Made by a program: the position numbers and the translations under genes
From: Enterobacter sp. Bisph1
Lineage (GTDB): Bacteria > Pseudomonadota > Gammaproteobacteria > Enterobacterales > Enterobacteriaceae
Direction: 5' to 3'
Assembly (NCBI RefSeq): GCF_000814905.1
Contig: NZ_JXAG01000022.1
Coordinates: 21,102 to 85,101 of the forward strand
DNA length: 64,000 bases
In this document: piece after piece, positions 1 through 9,634 of the stretch
Layout: every line of letters starts with the position of its first letter
Numbering within the stretch: the stretch's first letter is position 1
The notes under the pieces: generated by a model
The model's input: the letters and a program-made list of their open reading frames with translations, nothing else
Database searches by the model: none
What the model was told of the DNA's origin: nothing

Positions 1-1594
1 TCCCGCTCTCGTCGAGGTTAAAAATTACTACCCCCAGCGTCTCGTTGCCAGCGCTCCACAGCAGCGCCGACACGGTCAGCTCATTGACCGCAGTGAGAAA
101 GACCAGCAGCGCGCCGGCAAACGCCGCAGGGGCAAGCAACGGCAGTACAATATGACGCAGCCGCCGGGAGAAATTGGCACCCGCCAGACTGGCAGCCTCC
201 TCCATTGCCGGATCAAGTTGCAGCATGCTGCTGTGTACCGGCTTCAGGCAAACCGTGAGAAAACGAGCAAGGTAGGCAAAAAAGATAATCCCTAGCGTGC
301 CGATCAGGCTGATTTCCAGCACCGGCAAGGGCCTGGCAAACAGCAGAATGCAGGCAATCGCCAGCACCACGCCTGGCAGCGTATAGGGAATGTCGATCAT
401 ACTGTGCAACCAGCGCAGCGGTCGGCTCGGGTAGCGCACCAGCAGCCATGCCAGCGGCAGACTGATAAGCATCAGGATCGCGGCGGCAGAGATCGATAAC
501 AGCAGGCTGTTGCTCAGAGCACGCAACGTGGCGCTTTGTGAGTCGAAGATGCTGTGCCAGGCCGCAAAGGTCAGCGTCTGGCTGTTGAGCGGTACGCCAA
601 GGGTTGGTACCAGCGAGGTCGCCACCAGCGCCAGCAACGGGGCAAGGAGAATGGCGCACAGCACCGTTCCCAGTAGCATTTCAGTCGCCCGCCGCCATTT
701 ACCCAGCGTAAAACCCAGCGCGCGCCCCGCCATACCTATCAACGGCAGTGCATAACGGCGCTGCATGCGCCCTTGCAGCGTCACGATACCAATCGCCAGT
801 ACGCCCATCAGCACCGATAGCGCCGCCACTTCATTCAGCATGGACGGACCAAAGCTGGAGAGGGTCTGATAGATATGCACCGGCAGAACAAAGTAGGAGA
901 TCGGGATACCGAGCATGGCCGGAATACCAAAATTCCCCAGCGCCGAGACAAAGGCGATGGCCGCACCGCCCCATAATGCGGTGCGACACAGGGGTAATAC
1001 GATGTCGAAGAACACCCGCCACAGCGATGCACCATGCAGCCGGGCAGCTTCGATATGCTCTTTTGGCAGGCATTGCAGTTGGGTGCGCAGGGCCAGAAAC
1101 ACCAGCGGCGCATGCTGAATACCAAGCAGTAACGCAATGCCATTCGCCGAATAGAGCGGATTCTCGCTGCCGAAGCCTGGCGCGATGCCGAGGCTATTAA
1201 GCAAAATGCTGCCGGGGCCAAACAGTTGCAGCCAGCTTAATGCGGTGATTTGCGGCGGGATCATCATCGGCAGCATAAACAGAAACACCCACATCTGTTT
1301 ACGGCGGATATCCGTTAACGCCAGGCAAAAAGCAAACAAGCTACCCAGCAATAGCGACAGTATTGTGCCAAGTCCGCTGGTATACAGGCTGTGCCACAGC
1401 GCAAGCCAGGTGGCGGGATTGCTCAGCACACGCCACAGGCTGCTGTCGCTGCCGAGCCGCCAGTCCACCAGCGCAGAAATCAGCAACCGCAGGCTGGGCA
1501 GCAGGCTCAGTAATGCGACCAGGCACAATAACAGCCAGAGCAGCCCTTTTGTCGGGCCGCTACTGTTACGCTGAGGCAAGGTTATGCCGCTCAT
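1..1594 (-). CDS. ABC transporter permease, ThiP/AfuB-type (3' end beyond window)
   Basis: Inner-membrane permease of a binding-protein-dependent importer; about 531 codons are visible and the frame runs off the left edge without a stop. It is rich in hydrophobic segments and carries two EAA loops that contact the ATPase. One is near residue 185 (EAARLHGAS...IVLP) and the second near residue 463 (EEAASLAGA...IVLP). This is the fused two-domain layout of ferric-iron, thiamine and aminoethylphosphonate permeases. The ATG lies 3 bases after the stop of the binding-protein gene, so the two are co-transcribed; an ATPase gene is expected just outside the window. The substrate cannot be told from the sequence. 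The pair is not found beside metE in E. coli. Confidence 0.85.
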   Translation of the reverse strand, partial: MSGITLPQRNSSGPTKGLLWLLLCLVALLSLLPSLRLLISALVDWRLGSDSSLWRVLSNPATWLALWHSLYTSGLGTILSLLLGSLFAFCLALTDIRRKQMWVFLFMLPMMIPPQITALSWLQLFGPGSILLNSLGIAPGFGSENPLYSANGIALLLGIQHAPLVFLALRTQLQCLPKEHIEAARLHGASLWRVFFDIVLPLCRTALWGGAAIAFVSALGNFGIPAMLGIPISYFVLPVHIYQTLSSFGPSMLNEVAALSVLMGVLAIGIVTLQGRMQRRYALPLIGMAGRALGFTLGKWRRATEMLLGTVLCAILLAPLLALVATSLVPTLGVPLNSQTLTFAAWHSIFDSQSATLRALSNSLLLSISAAAILMLISLPLAWLLVRYPSRPLRWLHSMIDIPYTLPGVVLAIACILLFARPLPVLEISLIGTLGIIFFAYLARFLTVCLKPVHSSMLQLDPAMEEAASLAGANFSRRLRHIVLPLLAPAAFAGALLVFLTAVNELTVSALLWSAGNETLGVVIFNLDESG

Positions 1595-1597
1595 TAC

Positions 1598-2575
1598 TTA
1601 GCGGTTTCCGAACAGGTCGGCAAAGCGCTTTTTGTTGCTTTCGGTATCGGCGAGCGCTTGCGCGGCATCAAACGGCATCAGTTTTATGCTGTCGCGCGGC
1701 GGGAAACCGGCGGGCACAGGCAGATTACCGTCGGCGGGCAGGTAGCCCTGGGAGAGCACCAGTTTTTGTCCTTCGTCCGAGAGCACAAAATCGATAAACG
1801 CTTGCGCCGCCTGCGGATTTTTCGCCTCTTTCATCATCGCTACCGGCTCGGTAACAATGCTGACGCCCTCTTTCGGGAAGACGAAATCAATCGGCGCGCC
1901 TTTGGCTTTTTCGCGGATCGCCAGATAATCCACCAGCACGCCGTAAGCTTTACTGCCGGAGGCAATCGCGCTCATCACCGCGCCGTTACCGCTTTGCGGC
2001 ATCGCGCCGTTCCCTTTGAGCTTCTCATAATATTGCCAGCCGAGCGCCGGATCGTTCATTAGCGTCGCCTGGTGGATCTGCGCGGCACCGGAGTACAGCG
2101 GGCTGGGTAGCGTGGTCATGTTTTTCAGCTCCGGCTTTAGCAGATCCTGCCAGGACGTTGGCTTAATCGGAGCTTTGGTATGATAAGCAATGCCGGTGGT
2201 AATTAATTTGGTGCCGTAGTAATAACCGTCTTTATCGTACAGCTGGGCATTAAAGCGCGCCGCTTCGGGAGATTTATACGCTGCCAGCAGATTTTTTTGC
2301 TTCAGAGATTCCATGGTCACGCTATCGGCAAGCAGCAGCACATCCGGGGCTGCGCCTCCGGCGGCTAGCTCAGCCTGCAGTCGCGCGGTGAGTTTACTGG
2401 TTCCATCGCGGATCCATTTCACTTCAATGTCGGGGTGCGCTTTTTCAAAAGCACCGACCGTCATCTGGGCATCTTCGTTGGGTTGGCTGGTATAGAGCGT
2501 CAACGTGGATTTGGCGAACGCCGACGTGGTAATGATGGCCAGCACTATCGACGCCAGCACACTTTTTTTCCTCAT
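1598..2575 (-). CDS. ABC transporter periplasmic substrate-binding protein (AfuA/FbpA-like)
   Basis: Periplasmic solute-binding protein of 325 residues. A signal peptide is clear: basic MRKK, a hydrophobic stretch, and cleavage after AFA near residue 21. The mature start (LTLYTSQPNEDA) and the later segments (APDVLLLADS, GYYYGTKLITTGIAYHT) are typical of the COG1840 family, which binds ferric iron, aminoethylphosphonate or other small ligands. It is the first visible gene of the importer and is followed directly by the permease. The upstream gap separates it from metE, which is transcribed the same way. Iron is a frequent annotation for this family, but I cannot confirm the ligand. Confidence 0.85.
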   Translation of the reverse strand: MRKKSVLASIVLAIITTSAFAKSTLTLYTSQPNEDAQMTVGAFEKAHPDIEVKWIRDGTSKLTARLQAELAAGGAAPDVLLLADSVTMESLKQKNLLAAYKSPEAARFNAQLYDKDGYYYGTKLITTGIAYHTKAPIKPTSWQDLLKPELKNMTTLPSPLYSGAAQIHQATLMNDPALGWQYYEKLKGNGAMPQSGNGAVMSAIASGSKAYGVLVDYLAIREKAKGAPIDFVFPKEGVSIVTEPVAMMKEAKNPQAAQAFIDFVLSDEGQKLVLSQGYLPADGNLPVPAGFPPRDSIKLMPFDAAQALADTESNKKRFADLFGNR

Positions 2576-2670
2576 GGTGCAATCCCCTCTGTTTTCGTTG
2601 CGACGATTAAAACAAGGCAGTTTGACAGAAATGTTACAGAAGGGATGTTAGCATGTTACATAGAAATAAC

Positions 2671-2698
2671 GCACCGCCGGTTTCGCTGCGGCGGCGCG
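2671..2698 (-). terminator. Candidate metE terminator hairpin
   Basis: On the minus strand a GC-rich inverted repeat (GCGCCGCCG / CGGCGGTGC) follows the metE stop by a few bases and runs into TTATTTC. The T-tract is weak, so this is a likely but imperfect intrinsic terminator separating metE from the ABC transporter genes. Confidence 0.5.
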
Positions 2699-2705
2699 TT
2701 ACGCC

Positions 2706-4967
2706 TTATTGTTGACGCAGGTTTTGCGCCGCTTTCACCATGTTCGCCAGTGCGCTACGGGTTTCCGGCCAGCCACGGGTTTTCAGGCCGCAATCCGGGT
2801 TTACCCACAGACGCTGGGCCGGGATACGCTGCGAAGCTTTCTTCAGCAGGGCCTCGATCCACTCGACGCTCGGCACGTTCGGCGAGTGAATGTCGTACAC
2901 GCCCGGCCCGATTTCGTTCGGGTACTCAAACTCTTCGAAGGACTCCAGCAACTCCATATCGGAACGTGAGGTTTCTATGGTTATCACGTCGGCATCCAGC
3001 GCGGCGATAGAATCCATGATGTCGTTAAACTCGCAGTAACACATATGGGTGTGGATCTGCGTCTCATCTTTTGCCACGGCGGCGTTAATGCGGAATGCCT
3101 CCACGCCCCAGGCGAGATAAGCATCCCATTCGCTGCGGCGCAGCGGTAAACCTTCGCGCAGCGCCGGTTCGTCGATTTGAATGATGCCGATGCCCGCTGC
3201 TTCCAAATCCGCCACTTCATCACGCAGGGCCAGCGCGATTTGTTTGGCGATGGTTTCACGGCTCACATCTTCACGCGGGAAGGACCAGCACAGAATGGTC
3301 ACCGGACCGGTCAACATCCCTTTTACCGGTTTGTTCGTCAGCGACTGGGCATACTTCGCCCACTCGACCGTAATCGCTTCCGGGCGGCTGACATCGCCAA
3401 TCACCACCGGTGGTTTTACGCAGCGCGAACCGTAGCTTTGTACCCAACCGTTTTGGGTAAAGACGAATCCATCGAGGTTTTCACCAAAGTACTCGACCAT
3501 GTCATTACGCTCGGCTTCGCCATGCACCAGCACGTCCAGCCCCAGGCGCTCCTGCTCCACAATCGCCTGTTTGATATGTTCAGCGATACCGGTCCGGTAG
3601 TTGCCCGCGTCCAGTTTGCCTTTTTTGAACTCCAGACGCAGGCCGCGAATTTCAGTGGTCTGCGGGAAGGAACCAATGGTGGTGGTTGGCCATATCGGCA
3701 GGTTAAAGCGCTCGCGCTGGGCTTTTGCACGCGCGCCGTACGGGCTATTGCGCTGGCTGTCTTTGTCGGTAATGGCCGCCAGACGCTGAGCCACCGCGCT
3801 GTTATGCACGCGGGTTGAGTGGCGACGCGCCTGAATCGGAGCGCTCCACGCGGCTAATGGCTGGGTGTTACCGCTGTTTAGCGCATCACGCAGCAGCGCC
3901 AGTTCATGGCACTTTTGCAGCGCGAAAGCGAACCAGCTCTTTACTTCCGCATCCAGGCGGGTTTCAACGTTCAGATCGATTGGGCTATGCAGCAGGGAGC
4001 AGGAGGACGCCACCCACAGCGGGCGTTTACCCACGATATCTTTAATTTGTTGATATTTCTCGCTCAGGTCGGCACGCCAGACGTTACGGCCATTGACCAG
4101 ACCGGCGGAGAGCAGCCAATCAGCGGGCAGACGCTGATGCAGCTCGGCGACGTTATCTTTGCCATGGACCAAATCAACATGCAGACCCTGCACCGGCAGC
4201 GCAACGATGGTATAGAGGTTTGGCGTGACGCCTTCAAAATAGGTGGTCAGCAGCAGTTTAAGCTGGCCTTTTAGCGCCTCATAAGCCGGTTTGTAGGCAT
4301 CCAGCCATGCCTGCGGCAGCTCAAGTACCAGCGCCGGTTCGTCGATTTGTACCCACTTGATACCGCGTTTCGCAAGCTCGGCGAGCACCTGCTGGTACAC
4401 CGGCAAAATGTCATTCAGCAGGCTTAAGCGATCGAATTGTTCGCCTTTCACTTTCCCCAGCCACAGATAAGTCACTGGACCCAGCAGCACCGGTTTCACG
4501 TTATGGCCCAGCGCCAGTGCTTCGTCGACTTCGTCCAGCAGCTGTGTCCAGCTGAGTTTGAACTGTTGGCCTTTGCTGAATTCCGGCACCATATAGTGGT
4601 AATTGGTGTTGAACCATTTGGTCATTTCCGCCGCTGCCGCCGGTTCTCCGCTCGGTGCACGTCCACGGCCGATGCGGAACAGGGTATCGATATCGACAGA
4701 GCCGTCTTTGTTCTGATGACGAGCCGGCACATTGCCCAGCAGCAGGCTGGTGGTCAGAACATGGTCGTACCAGGCGAAATCGCCCACCGGCAGCAGATCA
4801 ATCCCTGCCTCTTGTTGCTGCTGCCAGTGCCGGGCACGCAACTCGCGCCCTACCGCCAGCAGCTCTTCACGAGAACTGTTTCCCGCCCAGTAACTCTCTT
4901 GCGCCTTCTTCAACTCGCGACGCAGGCCAACGCGAGGGAAACCGAGGGTGTGATTAAGTATTGTCAT
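2706..4967 (-). CDS. metE: Cobalamin-independent methionine synthase
   Basis: Transfers a methyl group from 5-methyltetrahydropteroyltri-L-glutamate to homocysteine, the last step of methionine synthesis when B12 is absent. The protein is 753 residues, as in E. coli, when started at [15 protein letters not shown]. The open frame continues 21 codons upstream, but those codons fall in the leader next to the ERIC element and are not conserved. The C-terminal catalytic barrel shows the zinc/homocysteine motifs: HMCYCEF (His and Cys ligands), a further zinc-ligand segment, and [10 protein letters not shown] with the last Cys. Divergent from metR. MetJ repression and MetR activation are expected from the family, and MetJ-type boxes lie upstream. 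Confidence 0.97.
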   Translation of the reverse strand: MTILNHTLGFPRVGLRRELKKAQESYWAGNSSREELLAVGRELRARHWQQQQEAGIDLLPVGDFAWYDHVLTTSLLLGNVPARHQNKDGSVDIDTLFRIGRGRAPSGEPAAAAEMTKWFNTNYHYMVPEFSKGQQFKLSWTQLLDEVDEALALGHNVKPVLLGPVTYLWLGKVKGEQFDRLSLLNDILPVYQQVLAELAKRGIKWVQIDEPALVLELPQAWLDAYKPAYEALKGQLKLLLTTYFEGVTPNLYTIVALPVQGLHVDLVHGKDNVAELHQRLPADWLLSAGLVNGRNVWRADLSEKYQQIKDIVGKRPLWVASSCSLLHSPIDLNVETRLDAEVKSWFAFALQKCHELALLRDALNSGNTQPLAAWSAPIQARRHSTRVHNSAVAQRLAAITDKDSQRNSPYGARAKAQRERFNLPIWPTTTIGSFPQTTEIRGLRLEFKKGKLDAGNYRTGIAEHIKQAIVEQERLGLDVLVHGEAERNDMVEYFGENLDGFVFTQNGWVQSYGSRCVKPPVVIGDVSRPEAITVEWAKYAQSLTNKPVKGMLTGPVTILCWSFPREDVSRETIAKQIALALRDEVADLEAAGIGIIQIDEPALREGLPLRRSEWDAYLAWGVEAFRINAAVAKDETQIHTHMCYCEFNDIMDSIAALDADVITIETSRSDMELLESFEEFEYPNEIGPGVYDIHSPNVPSVEWIEALLKKASQRIPAQRLWVNPDCGLKTRGWPETRSALANMVKAAQNLRQQ

Positions 4968-4989
4968 TTTTAGCCTCTTAAAATGGGTG

Positions 4990-5110
4990 AATCCGAAGGA
5001 TTTCGGATTAAGGGAAGGCGGCAAACTCATGAATCCCCAGGAGCTTACTCAAGTAAGTGACTGGGGTGAGTGAGTGCAGCCAACGCACCATTAATTCGAA
5101 AGACGAAGGA
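4990..5110. repeat. ERIC (intergenic repeat unit) element
   Basis: The core at 5029-5080 (GAATCCCCAGGAGCTTAC, then AAGTAAGTGACTGGGGTGAG) matches the two halves from which the classic ERIC PCR primers were designed. The flanks GGCGGCAA and GCAGCCAACGCACC also fit the consensus. The core forms a long imperfect palindrome. An 8-bp perfect inverted repeat (AATCCGAA, 4-base loop, TTCGGATT) at 4990-5009 borders it. The outer limits are approximate. The element lies between the MetJ boxes and the metE start, so it is probably transcribed as part of the metE leader. Confidence 0.88.
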
Positions 5111-5116
5111 TTTTTT

Positions 5117-5140
5117 GGACGTCCAGATGTTTACACATCC
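5117..5140. promoter_or_regulatory. MetJ operator (three tandem met boxes)
   Basis: Three adjacent 8-mers, GGACGTCC, AGATGTTT and ACACATCC, resemble the MetJ consensus AGACGTCT in tandem, the normal arrangement for this S-adenosylmethionine-dependent repressor. They sit in the metE-metR divergent region, where MetJ control of both genes is known in E. coli. A -10-like TATAAT for metR follows at 5158-5163. I could not place the MetR TGAA-N2-TTCA boxes with certainty. Confidence 0.72.
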
Positions 5141-5203
5141 ATATTGTGTAGGTACTGTATAATCCTCAAGCGCAAAATGTTCATGCCGGAGTGAAGGACT
5201 TTC

Positions 5204-6160
5204 ATGATCGAAATTAAGCATCTGAAAACGCTACAAGCGTTACGAAACAGCGGGTCGTTGGCAGCCGCCGCGGCGACGTTGCATCAAACGCAGTCCGCGC
5301 TTTCCCACCAGTTCAGCGATCTGGAACAGCGCCTTGGCTTCCGGCTTTTTGTGCGTAAGAGCCAACCGCTGCGCTTTACGCCGCAGGGTGAAATTCTGCT
5401 GCAGCTGGCGAATCAGGTTCTGCCGCAGATTAGCCGCGCGTTGCAGGCGTGTAATGAGCCGCAGCAAACCACGCTACGCATCGCCATTGAGTGTCATAGT
5501 TGTATTCAGTGGCTAACGCCCGCGCTGGAGAATTTCCGTCAGGCCTGTCCGCAGGTCGAAATGGATTTTAAATCTGGCGTCACCTTTGATCCGCAACCCG
5601 CCCTGCAGGAGGGTGAACTGGATCTGGTGATGACCTCGGATATTTTGCCGCGCAGTGGTCTGCACTATTCGCCGATGTTTGATTTTGAAGTGCGGCTGGT
5701 GCTGGCACCGGATCACCCACTGGCGGTGAAAGCACGTATCACGCCGGACGATCTCGCCAGCGAAACCCTGCTTATCTACCCGGTGCAGCGCAGCCGCCTT
5801 GATATCTGGCGTCACTTCTTGCAACCGGCCGGTATCAGCCCGTCGCTAAAAAGCGTCGATAACTCGCTGCTGCTGATTCAGATGGTTGCCGCGCGCATGG
5901 GCATTGCCGCGCTACCGCACTGGGTGGTGGAGAATTTTGAGCGCCAGGGTCTGGTGGTAACCAAAACCCTGGGCGAAGGATTGTGGAGCCGGCTGTACGC
6001 CGCCGTACGCGACGGCGAGCAGCGCCAGCCGGTAATCGAAGCGTTTATTCGCTCGGCGCGGAACCACGCTTGCGATCATCTACCCTTTGTGCGGAGCGCG
6101 GAGCGACCCAGCGGCGATGCACCCACAGCGAAGCCATTATTACCGCACCCCCCATTATAA
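5204..6160 (+). CDS. metR: LysR-type activator of methionine genes
   Basis: Transcription regulator that uses homocysteine as co-effector and activates metE, metH and related genes. It has 318 residues. The N-terminal winged helix-turn-helix (about residues 1-60, [31 protein letters not shown]) is followed by the LysR effector domain. Divergent from metE, as in E. coli. The C-terminal tail ([11 protein letters not shown]) overlaps the 3' end of yigM by 116 bases on the other strand. The SD-like GGAG lies upstream of the ATG. Confidence 0.96.
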   Translation: MIEIKHLKTLQALRNSGSLAAAAATLHQTQSALSHQFSDLEQRLGFRLFVRKSQPLRFTPQGEILLQLANQVLPQISRALQACNEPQQTTLRIAIECHSCIQWLTPALENFRQACPQVEMDFKSGVTFDPQPALQEGELDLVMTSDILPRSGLHYSPMFDFEVRLVLAPDHPLAVKARITPDDLASETLLIYPVQRSRLDIWRHFLQPAGISPSLKSVDNSLLLIQMVAARMGIAALPHWVVENFERQGLVVTKTLGEGLWSRLYAAVRDGEQRQPVIEAFIRSARNHACDHLPFVRSAERPSGDAPTAKPLLPHPPL

Positions 6161-6944
6161 AACTCGGCCAGTGCGGCTGTTCCTGCCAGATAGCGAGGTT
6201 TACCAGCAATCCGGCGGGAACATGCACATTGTTCATGATGCCGAGAGTTCCGGCATCCACCTGGGTCGCGCCGTAGTTCCACATAAAATAACCCAGACCG
6301 GATGCCACCACGCCCAGCCACACCAGCACGCTCCATTGCAGCGTGGTGGTCGGCAGTTTTTGCGGGTTACCCATCACAAACCACGCCACCGCAGCCACGA
6401 TGAACGCGCCAAGATAAAACCAGGCGAAAGCGTTGTGCTGCGGCATCGGACGGGTTTCCATCAAGCGCTTGTAGCCCACCATACCAATGGCAAAGCTGAT
6501 ATTGGCCAGCTGTACCAGAATCAGGCCAATCCAGAAATGGTCGCTCACTTTGTCGTAGCGAATAATCGCCGCGCCAATCACCGCCAGGCCCGCGCTGAGG
6601 GCGTAGCTCCAGCGCAGCCTGCGCTTGCTCAGCAGATCGTAAATCAGGGTGATATAGAGCGGTGTGAAGACGGTAAACAGCAGAAATTCTGACACCGTCA
6701 GGTAGAGATACGCCTGGAAGCTGAATAGATACATAATTCCCAGCTGCAGCGCGCCCACCAGCATATAGAGGCTAAGGGTTTTGAGATGATGCCCGCGCGC
6801 GCGCAGAAAGGGTAAAAAAACCAGCGCCGCCAGCCCCACGCGCATCAGCACGGAAAAGTAGCTGTCGACATGGCCCGCAAGATATTCGCCAATCAGGCTA
6901 AAAGAGAACGCCCACAGGATAGTGGTGATGATAAGTAACGCCAC
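6045..6944 (-). CDS. yigM: EamA-family transporter YigM (biotin uptake)
   Basis: Inner-membrane transporter of the drug/metabolite superfamily, 299 residues with about ten hydrophobic segments in two EamA repeats. It matches E. coli YigM (BioP), reported as a biotin importer. The start at [16 protein letters not shown] is the conserved one. The gene is convergent with metR and the two coding ends overlap by 116 bases. The C-terminal residues ([14 protein letters not shown]) are therefore encoded opposite the MetR tail. Confidence 0.93.
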   Translation of the reverse strand: MALLIITTILWAFSFSLIGEYLAGHVDSYFSVLMRVGLAALVFLPFLRARGHHLKTLSLYMLVGALQLGIMYLFSFQAYLYLTVSEFLLFTVFTPLYITLIYDLLSKRRLRWSYALSAGLAVIGAAIIRYDKVSDHFWIGLILVQLANISFAIGMVGYKRLMETRPMPQHNAFAWFYLGAFIVAAVAWFVMGNPQKLPTTTLQWSVLVWLGVVASGLGYFMWNYGATQVDAGTLGIMNNVHVPAGLLVNLAIWQEQPHWPSFIMGGAVIMASLWVHRRWVAPRSAQRVDDRKRGSAPSE

Positions 6945-7048
6945 AATGCATGTCCCGGTAAAAAACGAACAGGCATTGTAGCGAACTCAGTTGCGCAAAG
7001 TTTGAGTATTTGGTTGACGAGTGATTACTTTAAAACCAGTCGTCAATA

Positions 7049-7849
7049 TTAATCGAGAAACAGCTTACGCAGGTAGTTTGGTACGGCGTTATCCGCGTTG
7101 GTGCCGATCACTTCCAGTTCCGGATGCAGCTCTTTCAGACGCTGATGGGCATTACCCATAATGCAGCCCTTGCCCGCCATCGACAGCATCTCGGCGTCGT
7201 TCATGCCGTCGCCAAAGGCAATACACTCTTGCAGGCTGTAGCCCAGCGCGCCAGCAACTGCTTCGAGAGCGTGCCCTTTCGATACGCCACCCGCCATCAC
7301 TTCCAGACAGGTTAAGGTGGAAAAACTGACATTGACGCGATCGCCCCAGCGCGCGTTGATCGCCTGCTCCAGCGGCAGCAGTTTCTCGTGACTGGTGCAG
7401 GTGAAGAAAACCTTGCTGATCCCTTCCGGCTCGAGTAAACCCGGTTCATATAAGGAGTACTGGAACACGGCTTCTTTGAAAAAGCGCATATCTTCCGGTC
7501 GGTGGCGGTTCATAAACCACTCATCATCACGATAAACGTTGGTGACGATATCCGCATCGTTGTGCATGACGCCAAAGAGATCGGAAGCGATATCGCGATC
7601 CAGATTATGCGTAAACACCAACTGGCCGTCGGTATCGTGGACGCGCGCGCCATTGGAGGTGATCATATAGGCTTTAATGCCCAGATTGTCGCGGATCTGG
7701 CCGACATCCACATGGTGGCGGCCGGTGGCGAAGACGAAGTTGACGCCGCGCGCGGTAAGCAGTTTTAACGTTTCTTTGGCGAACGGCGACAGTGTGTGAT
7801 CGGGGGAAAGCAATGTGCCATCTAAATCAGACGCAACAACCTGGTACAT
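7049..7849 (-). CDS. yigL: HAD-family sugar/pyridoxal phosphatase YigL
   Basis: Cytoplasmic Cof-type phosphatase of the haloacid dehalogenase superfamily, 266 residues when started at MYQVVASDLDGTLLSP. Motif I (DLDGT, residues 8-12), a cap domain and motif IV (FGDGMNDAEML) are visible. In E. coli YigL acts on sugar phosphates and pyridoxal phosphate, and its mRNA is stabilised by the sRNA SgrS during glucose-phosphate stress. The frame is open for 35 more codons upstream, inside pldB, but these are not conserved. It lies 25 bases after pldB and is probably co-transcribed. Confidence 0.95.
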   Translation of the reverse strand: MYQVVASDLDGTLLSPDHTLSPFAKETLKLLTARGVNFVFATGRHHVDVGQIRDNLGIKAYMITSNGARVHDTDGQLVFTHNLDRDIASDLFGVMHNDADIVTNVYRDDEWFMNRHRPEDMRFFKEAVFQYSLYEPGLLEPEGISKVFFTCTSHEKLLPLEQAINARWGDRVNVSFSTLTCLEVMAGGVSKGHALEAVAGALGYSLQECIAFGDGMNDAEMLSMAGKGCIMGNAHQRLKELHPELEVIGTNADNAVPNYLRKLFLD

Positions 7850-7874
7850 AAGAAAATTTAACCTCAATAATTCA

Positions 7875-8867
7875 TTAGTTATGCCGATCGAAGAAGTCGA
7901 CGATGGCGTTGAGCGCGACCGAGCGCATAGCGTCCTTTTCGAAAAGGATCTCATGGTACGCGCCGTTTATGACCAGCGGCTTACCCCCTTCACAAGGGTG
8001 CCCCGCTGCGGCGCGAAGTTCGCAAAAGCGGTCATGCATGCGGTTATCCACCACATGCTCTTGTTCTGCCTGAATAATCAGAGTCGGCGTGGCGTCTTTT
8101 TCCACCCCCGCCAGCGCATGTTCGCCCGCCAGAATCCCTTCGCGTACCCAGTGCCAGGTTGGCCCGCCAACACGTAGCTTGGGTTCGTCAGCATAAAAGC
8201 GCAAATTTCTGCGGTAGCGCTCCCGGCTATGGGTTAATACGTTGATAGCGAACGGCAGCGGCCGCCAGCTGCCGGTACCAATCGCGTAATCATCGCGAAT
8301 ATTCGGGTAGCTTTCTGCCCACTCCAGTAGCGGGCGCACCATCCACTCGGGAAGGCGAATAATAATGCCGAACATAGGCGCGCACAGCGCGATTGCGTCG
8401 CAGGCGTGTGGATGACGTTGTAAAAACAGTGTGGAGATCGCGCCGCCCATCGAGTGGGCGAGAATGTAGCGTTTACGCCACGGTCCGCTGGCAACCTCCT
8501 GCTCCCAGAACGCCGCCAAATCGTCGACATAATCGCTGAAATTCACCACATGACCGCGATGAGTATCCGCCAGCATGCGGCCGGATCGGCCCTGGCCGCG
8601 ATGGTCAATAATCAGTACGTCATAACCCTGATGGAACAGGTCATAGGCCAGCTCAGCATATTTCACATAGCTTTCGATACGACCCGGGCAGATAACGATG
8701 ACGCGATCGTTATCCTGCGCGCGGAAACGGACAAAACTTACCGGCACATCGTCCACGCCGGTAAAGACCGCTTCTTCCCGCGCCCGCCAGAAATCCATTA
8801 GAGGCCCCATGGTAAAAGCCGCGAACGCTTTTTCTCTGGTTTCCCATGCCCTTTTTTGCCGAAACAT
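7875..8867 (-). CDS. pldB: Lysophospholipase L2
   Basis: Serine hydrolase of the alpha/beta fold, 330 residues, acting on lysophospholipids at the inner membrane. The nucleophile elbow is AHSMGG (about residue 140). An earlier HRGQGRSGR segment belongs to the fold, and the catalytic His is likely in GAYHEILFEKD near residue 305. It is about ten residues shorter at the C terminus than E. coli PldB (340). Upstream of yigL in the same direction; divergent from rhtB. Confidence 0.94.
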   Translation of the reverse strand: MFRQKRAWETREKAFAAFTMGPLMDFWRAREEAVFTGVDDVPVSFVRFRAQDNDRVIVICPGRIESYVKYAELAYDLFHQGYDVLIIDHRGQGRSGRMLADTHRGHVVNFSDYVDDLAAFWEQEVASGPWRKRYILAHSMGGAISTLFLQRHPHACDAIALCAPMFGIIIRLPEWMVRPLLEWAESYPNIRDDYAIGTGSWRPLPFAINVLTHSRERYRRNLRFYADEPKLRVGGPTWHWVREGILAGEHALAGVEKDATPTLIIQAEQEHVVDNRMHDRFCELRAAAGHPCEGGKPLVINGAYHEILFEKDAMRSVALNAIVDFFDRHN

Positions 8868-8977
8868 TGGGATCTCGCCCCTTTTCGCCCTGTAAAATCG
8901 TTTTTTTTGTGATCAATAGCAAATTCCGCTGACAATAGCGTATTGTGGCATAAAAACAGACAACCAGGGAGTTCCTG

Positions 8978-9598
8978 ATGACCTTCGAATGGTGGTTCGC
9001 CTACCTGCTAACATCTATAATTTTGAGCCTCTCCCCCGGTTCGGGCGCAATCAATACCATGACTACCTCGATTAGCCACGGCTATCGCGGCGCGGCAGCT
9101 TCCATTGCCGGGCTGCAAACGGGTCTTGGGATTCATATTGTGCTGGTGGGCGTTGGTCTGGGTACGCTGTTCTCACGCTCGGTGCTGGCGTTTGAAGTGT
9201 TGAAATGGGCGGGCGCGGCCTACCTTATCTGGCTCGGTATTCAGCAGTGGCGCGCCGCCGGCGCTATCGATCTCAACACGCTGGCCAACGTACAATCCCG
9301 CGGACGTTTGTTTAAACGCGCGGTTTTTGTCAATCTGACCAACCCAAAGAGCATCGTTTTTCTCGCGGCCCTGTTTCCGCAATTTATCGTGCCGCACCAG
9401 CCGCAGGTGATGCAGTATGCGGTGCTCGGTATTACCACCATTGTGGTGGATATTATTGTGATGATTGGCTATGCGACGCTGGCGCAGCGCATTGCGAGCT
9501 GGATTAAAGGCCCACGGCAAATGAAGGCGCTGAACAAAGTGTTTGGTTCGTTGTTTATGCTGGTCGGCGCGCTGCTGGCATCGGCAAGGCACGCCTGA
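8978..9598 (+). CDS. rhtB: Homoserine/homoserine lactone exporter
   Basis: LysE-superfamily inner-membrane exporter, 206 residues with about six hydrophobic segments and the family motif [18 protein letters not shown] near residue 19. In E. coli RhtB gives resistance to homoserine and homoserine lactone. It is convergent with its paralogue rhtC, and a terminator lies between them. Upstream GGGAG is placed well for the ATG. Confidence 0.95.
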   Translation: MTFEWWFAYLLTSIILSLSPGSGAINTMTTSISHGYRGAAASIAGLQTGLGIHIVLVGVGLGTLFSRSVLAFEVLKWAGAAYLIWLGIQQWRAAGAIDLNTLANVQSRGRLFKRAVFVNLTNPKSIVFLAALFPQFIVPHQPQVMQYAVLGITTIVVDIIVMIGYATLAQRIASWIKGPRQMKALNKVFGSLFMLVGALLASARHA

Positions 9599-9604
9599 GA
9601 AGCG

Positions 9605-9634
9605 AGCCGGATAGAAACTATCCGGCTGTTTTTT
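9605..9634. terminator. Intrinsic terminator of rhtB
   Basis: AGCCGGATAG, a 3-base loop, CTATCCGGCT, then G and six T on the plus strand: a perfect stem with a T-tract right after the rhtB stop. It also overlaps the rhtC stop at 9633 on the other strand. Confidence 0.9.

Noticed and set aside
4968..5030. 21-codon N-terminal extension of MetE
   Set aside because: It lies in the leader beside the ERIC element; the E. coli start and length (753 residues) match the internal ATG.
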